NCBI GenBank assembly: GCA_019634575.1 | Contig: JAHCAY010000001.1 | Coordinates: forward strand, 2,418,001-2,482,000 | Length of the DNA: 64,000 nucleotides | Direction: 5' to 3' | Source: Candidatus Didemnitutus sp. | GTDB taxonomy: Bacteria; Verrucomicrobiota; Verrucomicrobiia; Opitutales; Opitutaceae | In this document: positions 1-8,458 of the stretch, in pieces | Layout of the letters: each line of letters opens with the position of its first letter | How positions within the stretch are numbered: the first letter of the stretch is position 1 | The notes under the pieces: generated by a model | The model's input: the letters and a program-made list of their open reading frames with translations, nothing else | The model's database searches: none | Told to the model about the DNA's origin: nothing | Translations under genes and position numbers: made by a program

Positions 1-210
1 CGCGGGCTCGGCCTCAATCGCGTGCAGGCGCATCACTACGCGAGCAACCCCGCGTCCGGACGCGTGCTGCTCAAGATCGGCATGCGCCGCGAGGGCACGA
101 GCCCGAAGATGATGCTGAAGAACGGCCGCTACGAGGATGTGGTTTTCTACGGCGTGCTCCGGCGCGACTGGCCGGGCCTCGGCAGCGCGGCGCCGTTCGG
201 ACCGGGCTGA
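1..210 (+). CDS. GNAT-family N-acetyltransferase, C-terminal fragment
   Basis: The frame is open from the first base of the window and ends at a TGA, leaving 69 residues, so the start lies upstream. The visible part reads RGLGLNRVQAHHYASNP, then SGRVLLKIGMRREG, then a YEDVVFYGVLRRDW tail. This is the usual end of RimJ/RimL-type acetyltransferases: the asparagine and the following helix (N-x-x-S-x-x-V-L-x-K-x-G-M) close the acetyl-CoA fold, and the 'D-x-x-x-Y-x-x-L-x-x-D/E-W' ending is characteristic. The substrate (a ribosomal protein N-terminus, an amino acid or a small molecule) cannot be told from this piece. Confidence 0.85.
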   Translation, partial: RGLGLNRVQAHHYASNPASGRVLLKIGMRREGTSPKMMLKNGRYEDVVFYGVLRRDWPGLGSAAPFGPG

Positions 211-409
211 ACGGCCGCTCCATCCGTGTCAGTTCCGCACTTGCGGCGCGGCGGCGGGCGCGGCATTTTCGCCGCCGTTGGGTCAGTTGTTTGTGAGACT
301 TCCCCGCCACGCAGAATCATCACGCGAGCGCCCGCAGCGGGCCCGGTGAGGATTTGAATCCCGGCCGTCGGGAACGGGCGGCAGCCAGCAGCACAGCCCC
401 GGCAGACAC

Positions 410-832
410 ATGGAAAACACCAAACTCTACGTGGGGAACGTTCCGTTCGCCACCACGGCACAGGACCTCGAGGGACTCTTCGGCCAGGCCGGCACGGTCA
501 GCGTCGTCGAGATCATCTTCGACAAGTTCACCGGTCGTTCGCGCGGCTTCGCCTTCGTCACCATGGGCAGCGCGGAGGAGGCCCAGAAGGCGGTCGACCA
601 GTTCAACAACTACGACCTCGGCGGCCGCAAACTCGCGGTGAACATCGCCCGGCCGCGCGAAGAGCGCGCCCCGCGTGAAGGCGGCTTCGGCGGCGGTGGT
701 GGGGGCGGCGGACGCGGCGGCTTCGGGGGCGGGCGCGGCGGCCCGCGCCGTTTCGGCGGTGGTGGCGGCGGCTTCCGCGGCGGACGCGGGGGCGACCGCG
801 GGGAGCGCGGCGGTTTTCGCGACCGCGAGTAA
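410..832 (+). CDS. Glycine-rich RNA-binding protein with one RRM domain
   Basis: A 140-residue protein with one RNA recognition motif over about residues 4-82. RNP2 is visible as LYVGNV and RNP1 as RGFAFVTM, with conserved features such as the DKFTGRSRGFAFV stretch. The remaining ~55 residues are almost entirely Gly/Arg with a few Phe and Asp (RGG-type tail), which commonly adds nonspecific RNA contacts. Proteins of this size and layout in bacteria are cytosolic RNA-binding proteins, often cold-induced; the target RNA is not known. A strong intrinsic terminator follows 25 bp downstream, so it is probably monocistronic. The upstream ~200 bp contains no gene. Confidence 0.93.
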   Translation: MENTKLYVGNVPFATTAQDLEGLFGQAGTVSVVEIIFDKFTGRSRGFAFVTMGSAEEAQKAVDQFNNYDLGGRKLAVNIARPREERAPREGGFGGGGGGGGRGGFGGGRGGPRRFGGGGGGFRGGRGGDRGERGGFRDRE

Positions 833-856
833 GCCCCGCCTACCGCCAGGATTCCG

Positions 857-886
857 AGCCGAATCTCAGTGAGGTTCGGCTTTTTT
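857..886 (+). terminator. Intrinsic terminator after the RRM gene
   Basis: AGCCGAA at 857-863 pairs perfectly with TTCGGCT at 875-881, followed by a run of six T residues. It lies 24 bp after the stop codon of the RRM gene. Confidence 0.85.
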
Positions 887-975
887 GCGCGCACTCCGAC
901 GGAGTCCGGGCCGCCGGCCATCGTTCCAACCCGGGCCAATCGGCCACCGCAAAAAAGCGAAAACGAGGCTTGCAA

Positions 976-1003
976 GGAAACTTTGGATACGTTTCGGGTT
1001 TCC
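976..1003. promoter_or_regulatory. Inverted repeats upstream of the TetR gene, candidate operator
   Basis: GGAAAC at 976-981 is the reverse complement of GTTTCC at 998-1003, and an inner GAAAC (977-981) also pairs with GTTTC (991-995). The repeats end 10 bp before the chosen ATG of the TetR gene. TetR repressors usually bind such dyads in front of their own gene, so this is a plausible autoregulatory operator, but it is only moderately symmetric. Confidence 0.3.
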
Positions 1004-1013
1004 ATCGATTCCA

Positions 1014-1661
1014 ATGGCCTCTCGCTTATCCGAGTCTCCCGCCGTCCCCGCCGCCGCCGAAGCGCGCGCGCGCATCGTGCGCGCGGCCCGCGCGCACCTC
1101 TTCGCCCACGGCTACAGCAGTTGGACGATGGACGACCTCGCAACCGAGCTCGGGATGAGCAAGAAGACGCTCTACCAGCATTTCCCCGGCAAGGAGGAGC
1201 TCGTGCGCGCCGCGCTCGAACAATTCGCGTCCGAAGTCCGCGCCGAGGCCGACGCGATCATCGCCGACCGCAACCTGACCTTCGCGGAAAAACTCCGCGG
1301 CTTCACCGGCGGCATGCACCAGCGGCTCTCGCTGCTCACCCCGCACGTCATGCGCGATCTTCAGCGCTTCGCGCCGAAGCTCCACGACCTCACCTTCGAA
1401 CTCCGCCGCCGCAACCTGCCCTCGATCTTCGGCCGCCTCCTCGAGCAGGGTCAGCTCACCGGCAAGGTCCGCCCGGAGCTCGACGCGCCGTTCGCCGCCG
1501 AATTCCTCCTCCACGCGATCCAGGGCATCATGCAGCCCGCCACGCTCGAGCATCTCAACCTCGCTCCCCACCAAGCTTTCGAAAAAGCGATGAACCTCTA
1601 CTTCGGCGGACTCCTCACGCCCGCCGGCCGCAAAGACTATGAAAAATCGTTTCCCCGCTAA
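1014..1661 (+). CDS. TetR-family transcriptional regulator of the ABC exporter operon
   Basis: A 215-residue regulator from ATG 1014; an upstream in-frame start at 885 would add a basic, low-complexity extension lying inside the terminator region and is less likely. The N-terminal DNA-binding domain has the classic TetR helix-turn-helix (WTMDDLATELGMSKKTLYQH, followed by F-P-G-K-E-E-L). The C-terminal half is a helical ligand/dimer domain. Its last 23 bp overlap the adaptor gene, so it heads the exporter operon. The gene order matches E. coli cecR-ybhG-ybhF-ybhS-ybhR, where CecR represses a drug exporter. By analogy this protein probably represses the operon until a toxic ligand binds; the ligand is unknown. 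Confidence 0.88.
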   Translation: MASRLSESPAVPAAAEARARIVRAARAHLFAHGYSSWTMDDLATELGMSKKTLYQHFPGKEELVRAALEQFASEVRAEADAIIADRNLTFAEKLRGFTGGMHQRLSLLTPHVMRDLQRFAPKLHDLTFELRRRNLPSIFGRLLEQGQLTGKVRPELDAPFAAEFLLHAIQGIMQPATLEHLNLAPHQAFEKAMNLYFGGLLTPAGRKDYEKSFPR

Positions 1662-2625
1662 ACTCGCCGCGCTCGCCCTCGGCACGCTCCTGCTCGGCGC
1701 CTGCTCCCGCTCGGGCTCCAGCCGCTCGGGCGAACTCGTGTTGTCCGGCAACTTCGAGGTCGACGACGCCCAGCTCGGCTTCAAGACGCCGGGCCGCGTC
1801 ATCGAGCGCGCCGTGCGCGAGGGCGACCGCGTCACCGTCGGCCAACCGATCGCGCGCCTCGACGACGCCGAGCAGCAATCCCAGCTCGCGCTCCGCCGCG
1901 CCGAGCTCGCCGCCGCCGAGGCGCAACTGGCCGAGCTCGAAGCCGGCTCGCGCCCGCAGGAAATCGCCGCCGCCGCCGCGACCGTGCGCAGCGCCGACGC
2001 CGACCGCGATCGCGTGCGGCTCGATTTCGTGCGCCAGGACGAATTGCGCAAAAAACAGGTGATCTCCGAGCGCGATTTCGAAGCCGCCCAGGCGCAGTTG
2101 AAAGTCGCGGAAGCCAAGGCCATCGAAGCCGTCGAGCGACTCAAACTCATCCAGGAAGGCCCGCGCGCCGAGACGATCCGCCAGGCACGCGCCCGCACCG
2201 ATCAGGCACGCGCCGCCGTCGCGCTCGCCCAGACGCAGCTCGACAACACGCGCCTCGCCTCGCCGCTCGACGGCGTCGTGCTCTCCCACAACATCGAGCC
2301 GGGCGAATTCGTTTCCGCCGGCACGCCGGTCGTCACCGTTGCCGAAACCGCACACCTCTGGGTCCGCGCCTACGTCAACCAGCCCGACCTCGGCCGCGTC
2401 CGCCACGGCCAGAAAGTCGTCGTGCGCACAGACAGTTTCCCCGGACGCGATTTCGAGGGCGTCGTCGGCTTCATCGCCTCCGAAGCCGAGTTCACGCCGA
2501 AAACCGTGCAGACGCCCAAGGAGCGTGTGAAGCTCGTGTTTCGCCTGAAGGTCGACGTCGCCAACCCGAAGGACGAACTGAAGCCCGGCATGCCGGCCGA
2601 CGTCGTCCTGCCGCCCGCCAACTGA
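1639..2625 (+). CDS. HlyD/YbhG-type periplasmic adaptor lipoprotein of ABC exporter
   Basis: A 328-residue membrane-fusion protein. Residues 1-22 form a lipoprotein signal ending in the lipobox LLGAC, so it is probably anchored by lipid rather than a TM helix. Two half-lipoyl segments (about 37-65 and 205-235) flank a long Ala/Glu/Arg-rich coiled-coil hairpin (about 70-195), and a beta-barrel region with FTPKTVQTPKERVKLVF follows, a stretch typical of YbhG-type adaptors. It bridges the inner-membrane ABC transporter to an outer-membrane channel; no TolC gene is in this operon. It overlaps the TetR gene by 23 bp and is followed 19 bp later by the first ATPase. Confidence 0.92.
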   Translation: MKNRFPAKLAALALGTLLLGACSRSGSSRSGELVLSGNFEVDDAQLGFKTPGRVIERAVREGDRVTVGQPIARLDDAEQQSQLALRRAELAAAEAQLAELEAGSRPQEIAAAAATVRSADADRDRVRLDFVRQDELRKKQVISERDFEAAQAQLKVAEAKAIEAVERLKLIQEGPRAETIRQARARTDQARAAVALAQTQLDNTRLASPLDGVVLSHNIEPGEFVSAGTPVVTVAETAHLWVRAYVNQPDLGRVRHGQKVVVRTDSFPGRDFEGVVGFIASEAEFTPKTVQTPKERVKLVFRLKVDVANPKDELKPGMPADVVLPPAN

Positions 2626-2644
2626 GTCGCCGGCCCGTCGCCGC

Positions 2645-3589
2645 ATGTCCGCCTCCGCCATCCACGCCCGCGGTCTCCGCCGCACCTTCGGCGCGCTCGT
2701 CGCCGTCGACGGCCTCGACCTCGACGTGGCCGAAGGCGAGATCTTCGGCCTGGTCGGTCCGGACGGCGCGGGCAAGACCACGACGATGCGCATGCTCACC
2801 GGCATCCTCGCGCCCAGCGCGGGCGGAGCGACGGTCGCCGGCTGCGACGTCGTGCGCGAACGCGAACCGCTCAAGGAGCACATCGGCTACATGAGCCAGC
2901 GCTTCGGGCTCTACCCGGATCTCACGGTGGCGGAGAACATCGATTTCTACGCCGACATCTACACCGTGCCGCAGGCCGAGCGCGCCGAGCGCACGGAGCG
3001 CCTGCTGGCGTTCAGCAATCTCACGCCCTTCAAGCACCGCCTCGCCGGCAACCTTTCCGGCGGCATGAAGCAAAAACTCGGGCTCGCCTGCGCGCTCATC
3101 CACACGCCGCGCGTGCTGTTCCTCGACGAGCCGACCAACGGCGTCGATCCGGTCTCGCGCCGCGACTTCTGGCGCATCCTCTACCAGCTCGTGCGCGACG
3201 GCGTGACGATCTTCGTCTCCACCGCCTACCTCGACGAGGCGGAGCGGTGCAACCGGCTCGCGCTCCTCCACGAAGGCCGCCTGCTCGGCCTCGGCACGCC
3301 GGACGAGATCAAGGCGATGATGCCCGGCGCGCTGCTGGAGATCCGCACCGCCGCGCCGCGCCGCGCCGCCGCATTGCTGCGCGAGAAGCTGCCCGACGCT
3401 TCCGTCGGCCTTTTCGGCGACCGCGTGCACGTGGCCGCGCGCGACTCCGTCGCGATCGAGACGCGCATCCGGGACTTGCTCGCCGCCGCCGATTTCCCGG
3501 TGGAATCCATCCGCCCAATCGATCCGTCGCTCGAGGACGTTTTCGTCGCCGTCCTGGCCCAGCGCACGGCCGCCACCGCGAAGCCATGA
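2645..3589 (+). CDS. ABC transporter ATP-binding protein 1 (YbhF N-half type)
   Basis: A 314-residue cytoplasmic ATPase. Walker A is GPDGAGKTT (Asp replaces the usual Asn), the signature is LSGGMKQKLGLA, Walker B is VLFLDEPT, and the region after it (GVDPVSRRDFW) is that of drug/ABC-2 exporters. The switch His usually found after Walker B is replaced: FVSTAYLDEAERC contains STAY instead of TTHY, so this site may be catalytically degenerate, as happens in asymmetric ABC pairs. In E. coli YbhF the two ATPase domains are one protein; here they are two genes. The stop codon overlaps the next micro-ORF start (ATGA). Confidence 0.93.
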   Translation: MSASAIHARGLRRTFGALVAVDGLDLDVAEGEIFGLVGPDGAGKTTTMRMLTGILAPSAGGATVAGCDVVREREPLKEHIGYMSQRFGLYPDLTVAENIDFYADIYTVPQAERAERTERLLAFSNLTPFKHRLAGNLSGGMKQKLGLACALIHTPRVLFLDEPTNGVDPVSRRDFWRILYQLVRDGVTIFVSTAYLDEAERCNRLALLHEGRLLGLGTPDEIKAMMPGALLEIRTAAPRRAAALLREKLPDASVGLFGDRVHVAARDSVAIETRIRDLLAAADFPVESIRPIDPSLEDVFVAVLAQRTAATAKP

Positions 3590-3654
3590 CCCTCGCGCTC
3601 ATCGTCATTCTCCTGCTCACCCTGCTCGTCGCGACCGAGTCCGACGCCGAGTAA
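3586..3654 (+). CDS. Candidate 22-residue single-pass membrane micro-protein
   Basis: The ATG overlaps the TGA of ATPase 1 in an ATGA arrangement and the 23-codon frame ends five bases before the ATG of ATPase 2. The predicted peptide starts MTLALIVILLLTLLVATE and ends SDAE: one uninterrupted hydrophobic helix with a short acidic tail. It looks like tiny membrane subunits such as KdpF in size and composition, but no homology can be claimed. Alternatively it is a meaningless frame left where a fused double ATPase was split. The near-perfect use of the intergenic space and the hydrophobic pattern favour a real, translationally coupled peptide. Confidence 0.45.
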   Translation: MTLALIVILLLTLLVATESDAE

Positions 3655-3659
3655 TCCGC

Positions 3660-4643
3660 ATGCGCACCACTCCCACCGCTGTTTCCGAGCCGATCGTCGA
3701 GGTCCAAAACCTCGAGAAGCACTTCGGCGCGTTCAAGGCGGTCGCCGGCGTGAGTTTCGCGGTGCGCCGCGGCGAGATCTTCGGCTTCCTCGGACCCAAC
3801 GGCGCCGGCAAGTCCACCACCATCCGCCTGCTCTGCGGCCTGCTCACGCCGACGAAAGGCACGGGCACGGTCGCGGGCTTCGACATCGTGCGCGACACGG
3901 AGAAAATCCGCACGCGCATCGGTTACATGAGCCAGAAATTCTCCCTCTACGACGAGCTCACCGTCGAGGAGAACATCGATTTCTACAGCGGCATCTATCG
4001 CCTGCCACGCGAGAAAAAGGCCGCGCGCAAGGACTGGGTGCTCGCGATGGCCGGCCTGCGCGAGCACCGCCACGCACGCACCGCGGAACTTTCCGGCGGT
4101 TGGAAACAGCGCCTCGCGCTCGGCTGCGCCGTGTTGCACGAGCCGCCGATCCTGTTCCTCGACGAGCCGACTTCGGGCGTCGATCCGAACAGCCGCCGCG
4201 CGTTCTGGGACCTCATCTACGCGCTGTCGGAGCAAGGCGTCACCGTGTTTGTGACGACGCACTACATGGAGGAATCCGAGTATTGCGACCGGCTCGGCGT
4301 CATCTACCGCGGCGAACTCATCGCCCTCGGCACGCCGCGCGAACTGAAGACGCGGCACATGCCCGAGGCCGTGCTCGAGCTCGATTGCGACCGCCCGAAC
4401 GACGCCATGCTCGTGCTCGAGCGCCTGCCGGCGGTGAAGGAGGTCGCACTCTTCGGCAAAGGCCTGCACGCCGTCGCACCCGACCCGGTCGCCGCCGAGG
4501 CCGCCATCCGCGAGGCGCTGACGACACATGGTTTCCGCCTCGGTCGGCTGGAACGCATCGTGCCGACGCTGGAGGATGTGTTCGTCTCGCTCATCGAGGC
4601 CCGCGACGCGCAGGCCGGCCGCCAACAGGAGGTCGCCCGATGA
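3660..4643 (+). CDS. ABC transporter ATP-binding protein 2 (YbhF C-half type)
   Basis: A 327-residue ATPase with a fully canonical set of motifs: Walker A GPNGAGKST, signature LSGGWKQRLALG, Walker B ILFLDEPT, and switch histidine in VTTHYMEESEYC. It therefore probably carries the active hydrolysis site, paired with the degenerate first ATPase. The C-terminal ~90 residues form the accessory domain typical of ABC-2 drug exporters. The stop codon overlaps the start of the first permease gene (ATGA), indicating translational coupling within the exporter operon. Confidence 0.93.
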   Translation: MRTTPTAVSEPIVEVQNLEKHFGAFKAVAGVSFAVRRGEIFGFLGPNGAGKSTTIRLLCGLLTPTKGTGTVAGFDIVRDTEKIRTRIGYMSQKFSLYDELTVEENIDFYSGIYRLPREKKAARKDWVLAMAGLREHRHARTAELSGGWKQRLALGCAVLHEPPILFLDEPTSGVDPNSRRAFWDLIYALSEQGVTVFVTTHYMEESEYCDRLGVIYRGELIALGTPRELKTRHMPEAVLELDCDRPNDAMLVLERLPAVKEVALFGKGLHAVAPDPVAAEAAIREALTTHGFRLGRLERIVPTLEDVFVSLIEARDAQAGRQQEVAR

Positions 4644-5773
4644 ACCTGCGCCGTCTCTGGGCCGTCGCGCGCAAGGAAGCGCTGCACATCCGCCGCGATC
4701 CGCGCAGCCTCATCCTCGCCGTCGGCATCCCGATGCTGATGCTGCTCATGTTCGGCTACGCGCTCACGCTCGACGTCGACCGCGTGCCGTTCGTCGTCTG
4801 GGACCAGGGCCGCAGCGTGGAGAGCCGGGAATTCACGGCGCATTTCACCGCGACGCGCTATTTCGATTTCCGCGGCACGGTCAGCAGCTACGCCGAGGTC
4901 GAACACGCAATCGACACGCGCGAGGCGATGCTCGCGCTCGTGCTGCCGCCGGACTTCGGCCAAAAAATCGCGGCCGGACGCGCCGCCGGCGTGCAGGCCA
5001 TCGTCGATGGCTCCGATTCGAACACCGCGGGCATCGTGCTCGGCTACACGGCGGCGATCACGACGACGTTCAACCAACAGGTAGCCCTCGACCAGATTCG
5101 CCGGATCACCGGCCTCGCGCCGACGGCGGCGCTCGATCTGCGCCCGCGCGTCTGGTTCAACGCCGACCTCGAGAGCCGGAACTTCATCGTGCCCGGCATC
5201 ATGGCCGTGATCATGGGCCTGATCGCGGCGCTGCTCACGTCGCTCACCATCGCGCGCGAGTGGGAGCGCGGCACGATGGAACAGCTCATCTCCACGCCGG
5301 TGAAGCCCGCCGAACTGATCCTCGGCAAGCTCCTGCCCTACTCCGCCATCGGCCTGGCCAACCTCGCCATATCCGTCGTGATGGCGGTGTTCCTCTTCCA
5401 CGTCCCGTTGCGCGGCAGCGTGGTGCTGTTGTTCAGCGTCGGCATGGTGTTCGTCGTCGGCACGCTCGCGCAAGGCGTGTTGATCAGCACGATCGCGCGC
5501 CAGCAGCTGCTCGCCAGCCAGATGGCGATGATCTCGACGTTCCTGCCGGCGTTCCTGCTTTCGGGTTTCGCCTTCGCCATCGCGAACATGCCGCTGCCGG
5601 TGCAGGGCATCACCTACATCGTGCCCGCCCGCTACTTCGTGGCGCTCGTGAAGGGCATTTTCCTCCGCGGCGTGGGACTGGAAATCCTCTGGGCCGACGC
5701 GCTCTTCCTGATCGCGTTCACCATCGTCGTCATCGGCGTCTCGATCCGCAAGACGCGCAAAGTCCTCGGCTGA
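4640..5773 (+). CDS. ABC-2 type permease 1 (YbhS-like)
   Basis: A 377-residue integral membrane protein starting at an ATG that overlaps the previous stop codon. It opens with the conserved RRLWAVARKEALHIRRDPRS motif, one TM helix (about 25-45), a large extracytoplasmic domain (about 50-175) with the WFNADLESRNFIVPG stretch, then five C-terminal TM helices with the EWERGTMEQLISTPV loop. This is the layout of ABC2_membrane_3 exporters such as YbhS and YbhR. It should pair with the second permease to form a heterodimeric pore for lipophilic drugs or ions. Confidence 0.93.
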   Translation: MNLRRLWAVARKEALHIRRDPRSLILAVGIPMLMLLMFGYALTLDVDRVPFVVWDQGRSVESREFTAHFTATRYFDFRGTVSSYAEVEHAIDTREAMLALVLPPDFGQKIAAGRAAGVQAIVDGSDSNTAGIVLGYTAAITTTFNQQVALDQIRRITGLAPTAALDLRPRVWFNADLESRNFIVPGIMAVIMGLIAALLTSLTIAREWERGTMEQLISTPVKPAELILGKLLPYSAIGLANLAISVVMAVFLFHVPLRGSVVLLFSVGMVFVVGTLAQGVLISTIARQQLLASQMAMISTFLPAFLLSGFAFAIANMPLPVQGITYIVPARYFVALVKGIFLRGVGLEILWADALFLIAFTIVVIGVSIRKTRKVLG

Positions 5774-5774
5774 T

Positions 5775-6905
5775 ATGTGGGAACGCATCCTCACCATTCT
5801 CCGCAAGGAGTTCCGCTCCGTGCTCCGCGACCCGCGGATGCGGCTCGTGATCATCGGCGTGCCGCTGATCCAGACGCTGATCTTCGGCTACGCGGTGTCG
5901 CTCGACGTCCGGCACGTGAAACTCGTGGTGATCGACCGCGACGCCACCCCGGCCAGCCGGGAACTCGTGGCGCGGTTCACCGGCTCGGCCTATTTCGACG
6001 CGATCGAGCGCACGCTCGACGAGGGCGAGGGCCGCGCCTTGATCGACGCCGCCGATGCCTCCGCGATCCTGCAGATCAACGCCGGTTACCAGGAAGAGAT
6101 TCGCGGCGGCCGGCTGGCGCCCGTGCAATTGATCGTCGACGGCGCGGACTCGAATACGGCGCGTTTCGTCGTGAATTACGCGAGCCAGATCGCCGCGACC
6201 GCGAACACCGAGTTCGTCCTCGCGCAGGCGCGCCGTCTCAGCGGTCGCACGCCCGCGACCGGCCAGGTCGACCTGCAGCCGCGCGCGTGGTTCAACGCCG
6301 ATCTCGAGAGCCGCAATTTCTACGTGCCCGGGATCATCGCGATGCTCGTCATGCTCGTCGGCCTCATGCTCACGAGCATGGCGATCGTGCGCGAGAAGGA
6401 GGTCGGCACCATCGAGCAGGTGATGGTCACGCCGATCCGCCCGGTGGAGTTCATCCTCGGCAAGTGCGCGCCGTTCGCCGTCGTGGGCTTCGTCAACACC
6501 GCGATGGTCACCGCCATCGCGCTGTTGTGGTTCGGCATCCCTTTTCGCGGGAGTTTTCTGCTGCTGCTGCTTGGCGTCGCGCTGTTCCTGTTGAGCACGC
6601 TCGGCATCGGGCTGTTCATCTCGACCGTCAGCCACACGCAACAGCAGGCGATGATGACGACGTTCTTCTTCTTTTTTCCGGCGATGCTCTTCTCGGGCTT
6701 CATCTTCCCGATCGCGAACATGCCGACGGTCTTCCAATGGCTCAGCCTCGCCGATCCGCTCCGTTACATGCTCGTGATCATTCGCGGCGTTTTCCTCAAG
6801 GGCGTGGGTCTTGGTGTGCTGTGGCCCCAGCTCGGGGCGCTGCTCGCCATCGGCGTGGTCGTGCTGATCTTCGCCGTGCGCCGGTTCCACAAGAACCTGG
6901 CGTAA
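5775..6905 (+). CDS. ABC-2 type permease 2 (YbhR-like)
   Basis: A 376-residue permease, paralogous to the preceding one. It has the same LRKEFRSVLRDPRMR start, one N-terminal TM, a periplasmic domain ending WFNADLESRNFYVPG, and five C-terminal TM helices with the EKEVGTIEQVMVTPI coupling loop. It begins one base after the stop of permease 1, so the two are clearly co-translated. It ends the exporter operon, tail to tail with mgtE only 7 bp away. Confidence 0.93.
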   Translation: MWERILTILRKEFRSVLRDPRMRLVIIGVPLIQTLIFGYAVSLDVRHVKLVVIDRDATPASRELVARFTGSAYFDAIERTLDEGEGRALIDAADASAILQINAGYQEEIRGGRLAPVQLIVDGADSNTARFVVNYASQIAATANTEFVLAQARRLSGRTPATGQVDLQPRAWFNADLESRNFYVPGIIAMLVMLVGLMLTSMAIVREKEVGTIEQVMVTPIRPVEFILGKCAPFAVVGFVNTAMVTAIALLWFGIPFRGSFLLLLLGVALFLLSTLGIGLFISTVSHTQQQAMMTTFFFFFPAMLFSGFIFPIANMPTVFQWLSLADPLRYMLVIIRGVFLKGVGLGVLWPQLGALLAIGVVVLIFAVRRFHKNLA

Positions 6906-6912
6906 GCGGGCG

Positions 6913-8298
6913 CTACAGCAGCGTCCCGCGCAGGATGAGGAACGCGACGGTGAAGTAGATCACGAGGCCCGTGACGTCGACGAGCGTCGCCACGAACGGA
7001 GCGCTCGACGTCGCGGGGTCGAAGCCGATTTTCTTCAGCAACAGCGGCAGCATCGAGCCCATGAGCGAGCCCCACAGCACGATGCCGATGAGCGATGCGC
7101 CGACCGTGGACGCGACCAGCAGGTAGTGCGGGCCGTAGATATCGCTGAACTGCGCCCAAATCAGGATGCGCAGGAAGCCGATCGCGCCGAGGATCACGCC
7201 GAGCATCAGGCCCGCCGCCAGTTCGCGCCGCATCACGCGCCACCAGTCGCGCAGGCGAAACTCGCCGAGTGCGAGCGCGCGGATGACGAGCGTGGCGGCC
7301 TGTGAGCCGGCGTTGCCACCCGAACTGATGATCAGCGGCACGAAGAGCGCGAGCACGACGGCCTTCGCGATCTCGTCTTCGAAGTAACTCATCGCGGTGG
7401 CGGTGAGCATCTCGCCGAGGAAGAGCACGACGAGCCAGCCGGCGCGCTTCTTCACCATCTTGGTCAGCGCGATGGTAGTGTAGGGTTCGTCGAGCGCTTC
7501 GCTACCACCGAGCTTCTGGATGTCCTCGGTGGCTTCCTCGGCGGCGACGTCGAGCATGTCGTCGGCGGTGACGATGCCGATGAGCTTGCCGTCGGCGTTC
7601 GTCACCGGGAGCGCGACGCGGTCGTATTGGCGGAAAACCTGCAACGCCTTCTCGCGGTCGTCCTCGGGATGGAGCGTGGCGTAGTTGCCGTCCATCAGCG
7701 CGCTGACCTTGGTTTCGGGCGCGGCGAGCAGGAAGCGGCGGATGCGGATGTCGTCGAGCAGGATGCCGCCCTCGTCGGTCACGTAGACCATGTTGAGCGT
7801 CTCGCGGTCGTAGCCGTGCTCGCGGATGTATTCGAGGGCTTCGCGCACCGTCCACTCGGGTCGCACGGCGACGAAGTCGAGCGTCATCATGCGGCCGACG
7901 CTGTGCTCGGGATAGGCGAGAAGGTCCTGCGCGATCTTGCGCTCGCCGGGCGAGAGCCAGCAGATCATCTGCATGGCGAGATCGAGCGGCAGCTCGTGGA
8001 GGAAGGCCGTGCGGTCGTCGGGCGGCAGCTCGTTGAGCAACGCTGCGGCCTGCGGCTGCGTGAGCGTTTTCAGCAGCTTGTATTTCGCGGTGTGTTCGAG
8101 GTAGGCGAACGTCGCGCCGGCGAGCTGCGGCGAGGCATGCCGGAACAGGATGCCGAGCTGCTCGACCGGCAGCTCCGAAAGGATGGGCGCGAGGTCCGCC
8201 GGCAGCCACGGCGCGAGCTTCGCCTTCAGTCCGGCGAAGTTCTTGTTATCGATCAGCGCCGAAAGTTCGGCACGCAGCTGGCTCGGTTGCGACGACAC
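6913..8298 (-). CDS. mgtE: MgtE-family magnesium transporter
   Basis: A 461-residue Mg2+ channel with the complete MgtE layout. An N-terminal superhelical domain spans about 10-135, two CBS domains span about 135-260 (including TVREALEYIREHG and ALPVTNADGKLIGIVT), then a plug helix and five TM helices in the C-terminal third. The pore region APFVATLVDVTGLVIYF contains the Asp that binds Mg2+ in the family. The cytoplasmic N and CBS domains sense Mg2+ and gate the pore. It lies downstream of and in the same direction as the MscS gene with a 160-bp gap, which holds a hairpin repeat but no recognisable M-box riboswitch. Confidence 0.96.
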   Translation of the reverse strand: MSSQPSQLRAELSALIDNKNFAGLKAKLAPWLPADLAPILSELPVEQLGILFRHASPQLAGATFAYLEHTAKYKLLKTLTQPQAAALLNELPPDDRTAFLHELPLDLAMQMICWLSPGERKIAQDLLAYPEHSVGRMMTLDFVAVRPEWTVREALEYIREHGYDRETLNMVYVTDEGGILLDDIRIRRFLLAAPETKVSALMDGNYATLHPEDDREKALQVFRQYDRVALPVTNADGKLIGIVTADDMLDVAAEEATEDIQKLGGSEALDEPYTTIALTKMVKKRAGWLVVLFLGEMLTATAMSYFEDEIAKAVVLALFVPLIISSGGNAGSQAATLVIRALALGEFRLRDWWRVMRRELAAGLMLGVILGAIGFLRILIWAQFSDIYGPHYLLVASTVGASLIGIVLWGSLMGSMLPLLLKKIGFDPATSSAPFVATLVDVTGLVIYFTVAFLILRGTLL

Positions 8299-8396
8299 GG
8301 CGGCAACCTACGCGCCGTGCCGCGACTGGCAATGCGCAACGCGCACGGAGGCCGCCGATACGCTGGAGAACAGAGAGCCGCGCGGCGCGCTGAGGT

Positions 8397-8418
8397 GGTG
8401 GGAGCTGGAAGCTTCCGC
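8397..8418. repeat. REP-like hairpin, copy in mscS-mgtE gap
   Basis: GGTGGGAGCTGGAAGCTTCC at 8397-8416 can fold on itself. Its reverse complement GCGGAAGCTTCCAGCTCCC closely matches the element at 28081-28101 (GCGGGAGCCTCCAGCTCCC), differing at two positions. It lies in a non-coding gap, as is usual for REP-type elements. Confidence 0.5.
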
Positions 8419-8458
8419 TATTTTTTCACTCCGCCGATATCCAAACCCGACCCGCGCG

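Noticed and set aside
8299..8458. Possible magnesium riboswitch upstream of mgtE
   Set aside because: The 160-bp gap holds a REP-like hairpin but no M-box-like conserved core.
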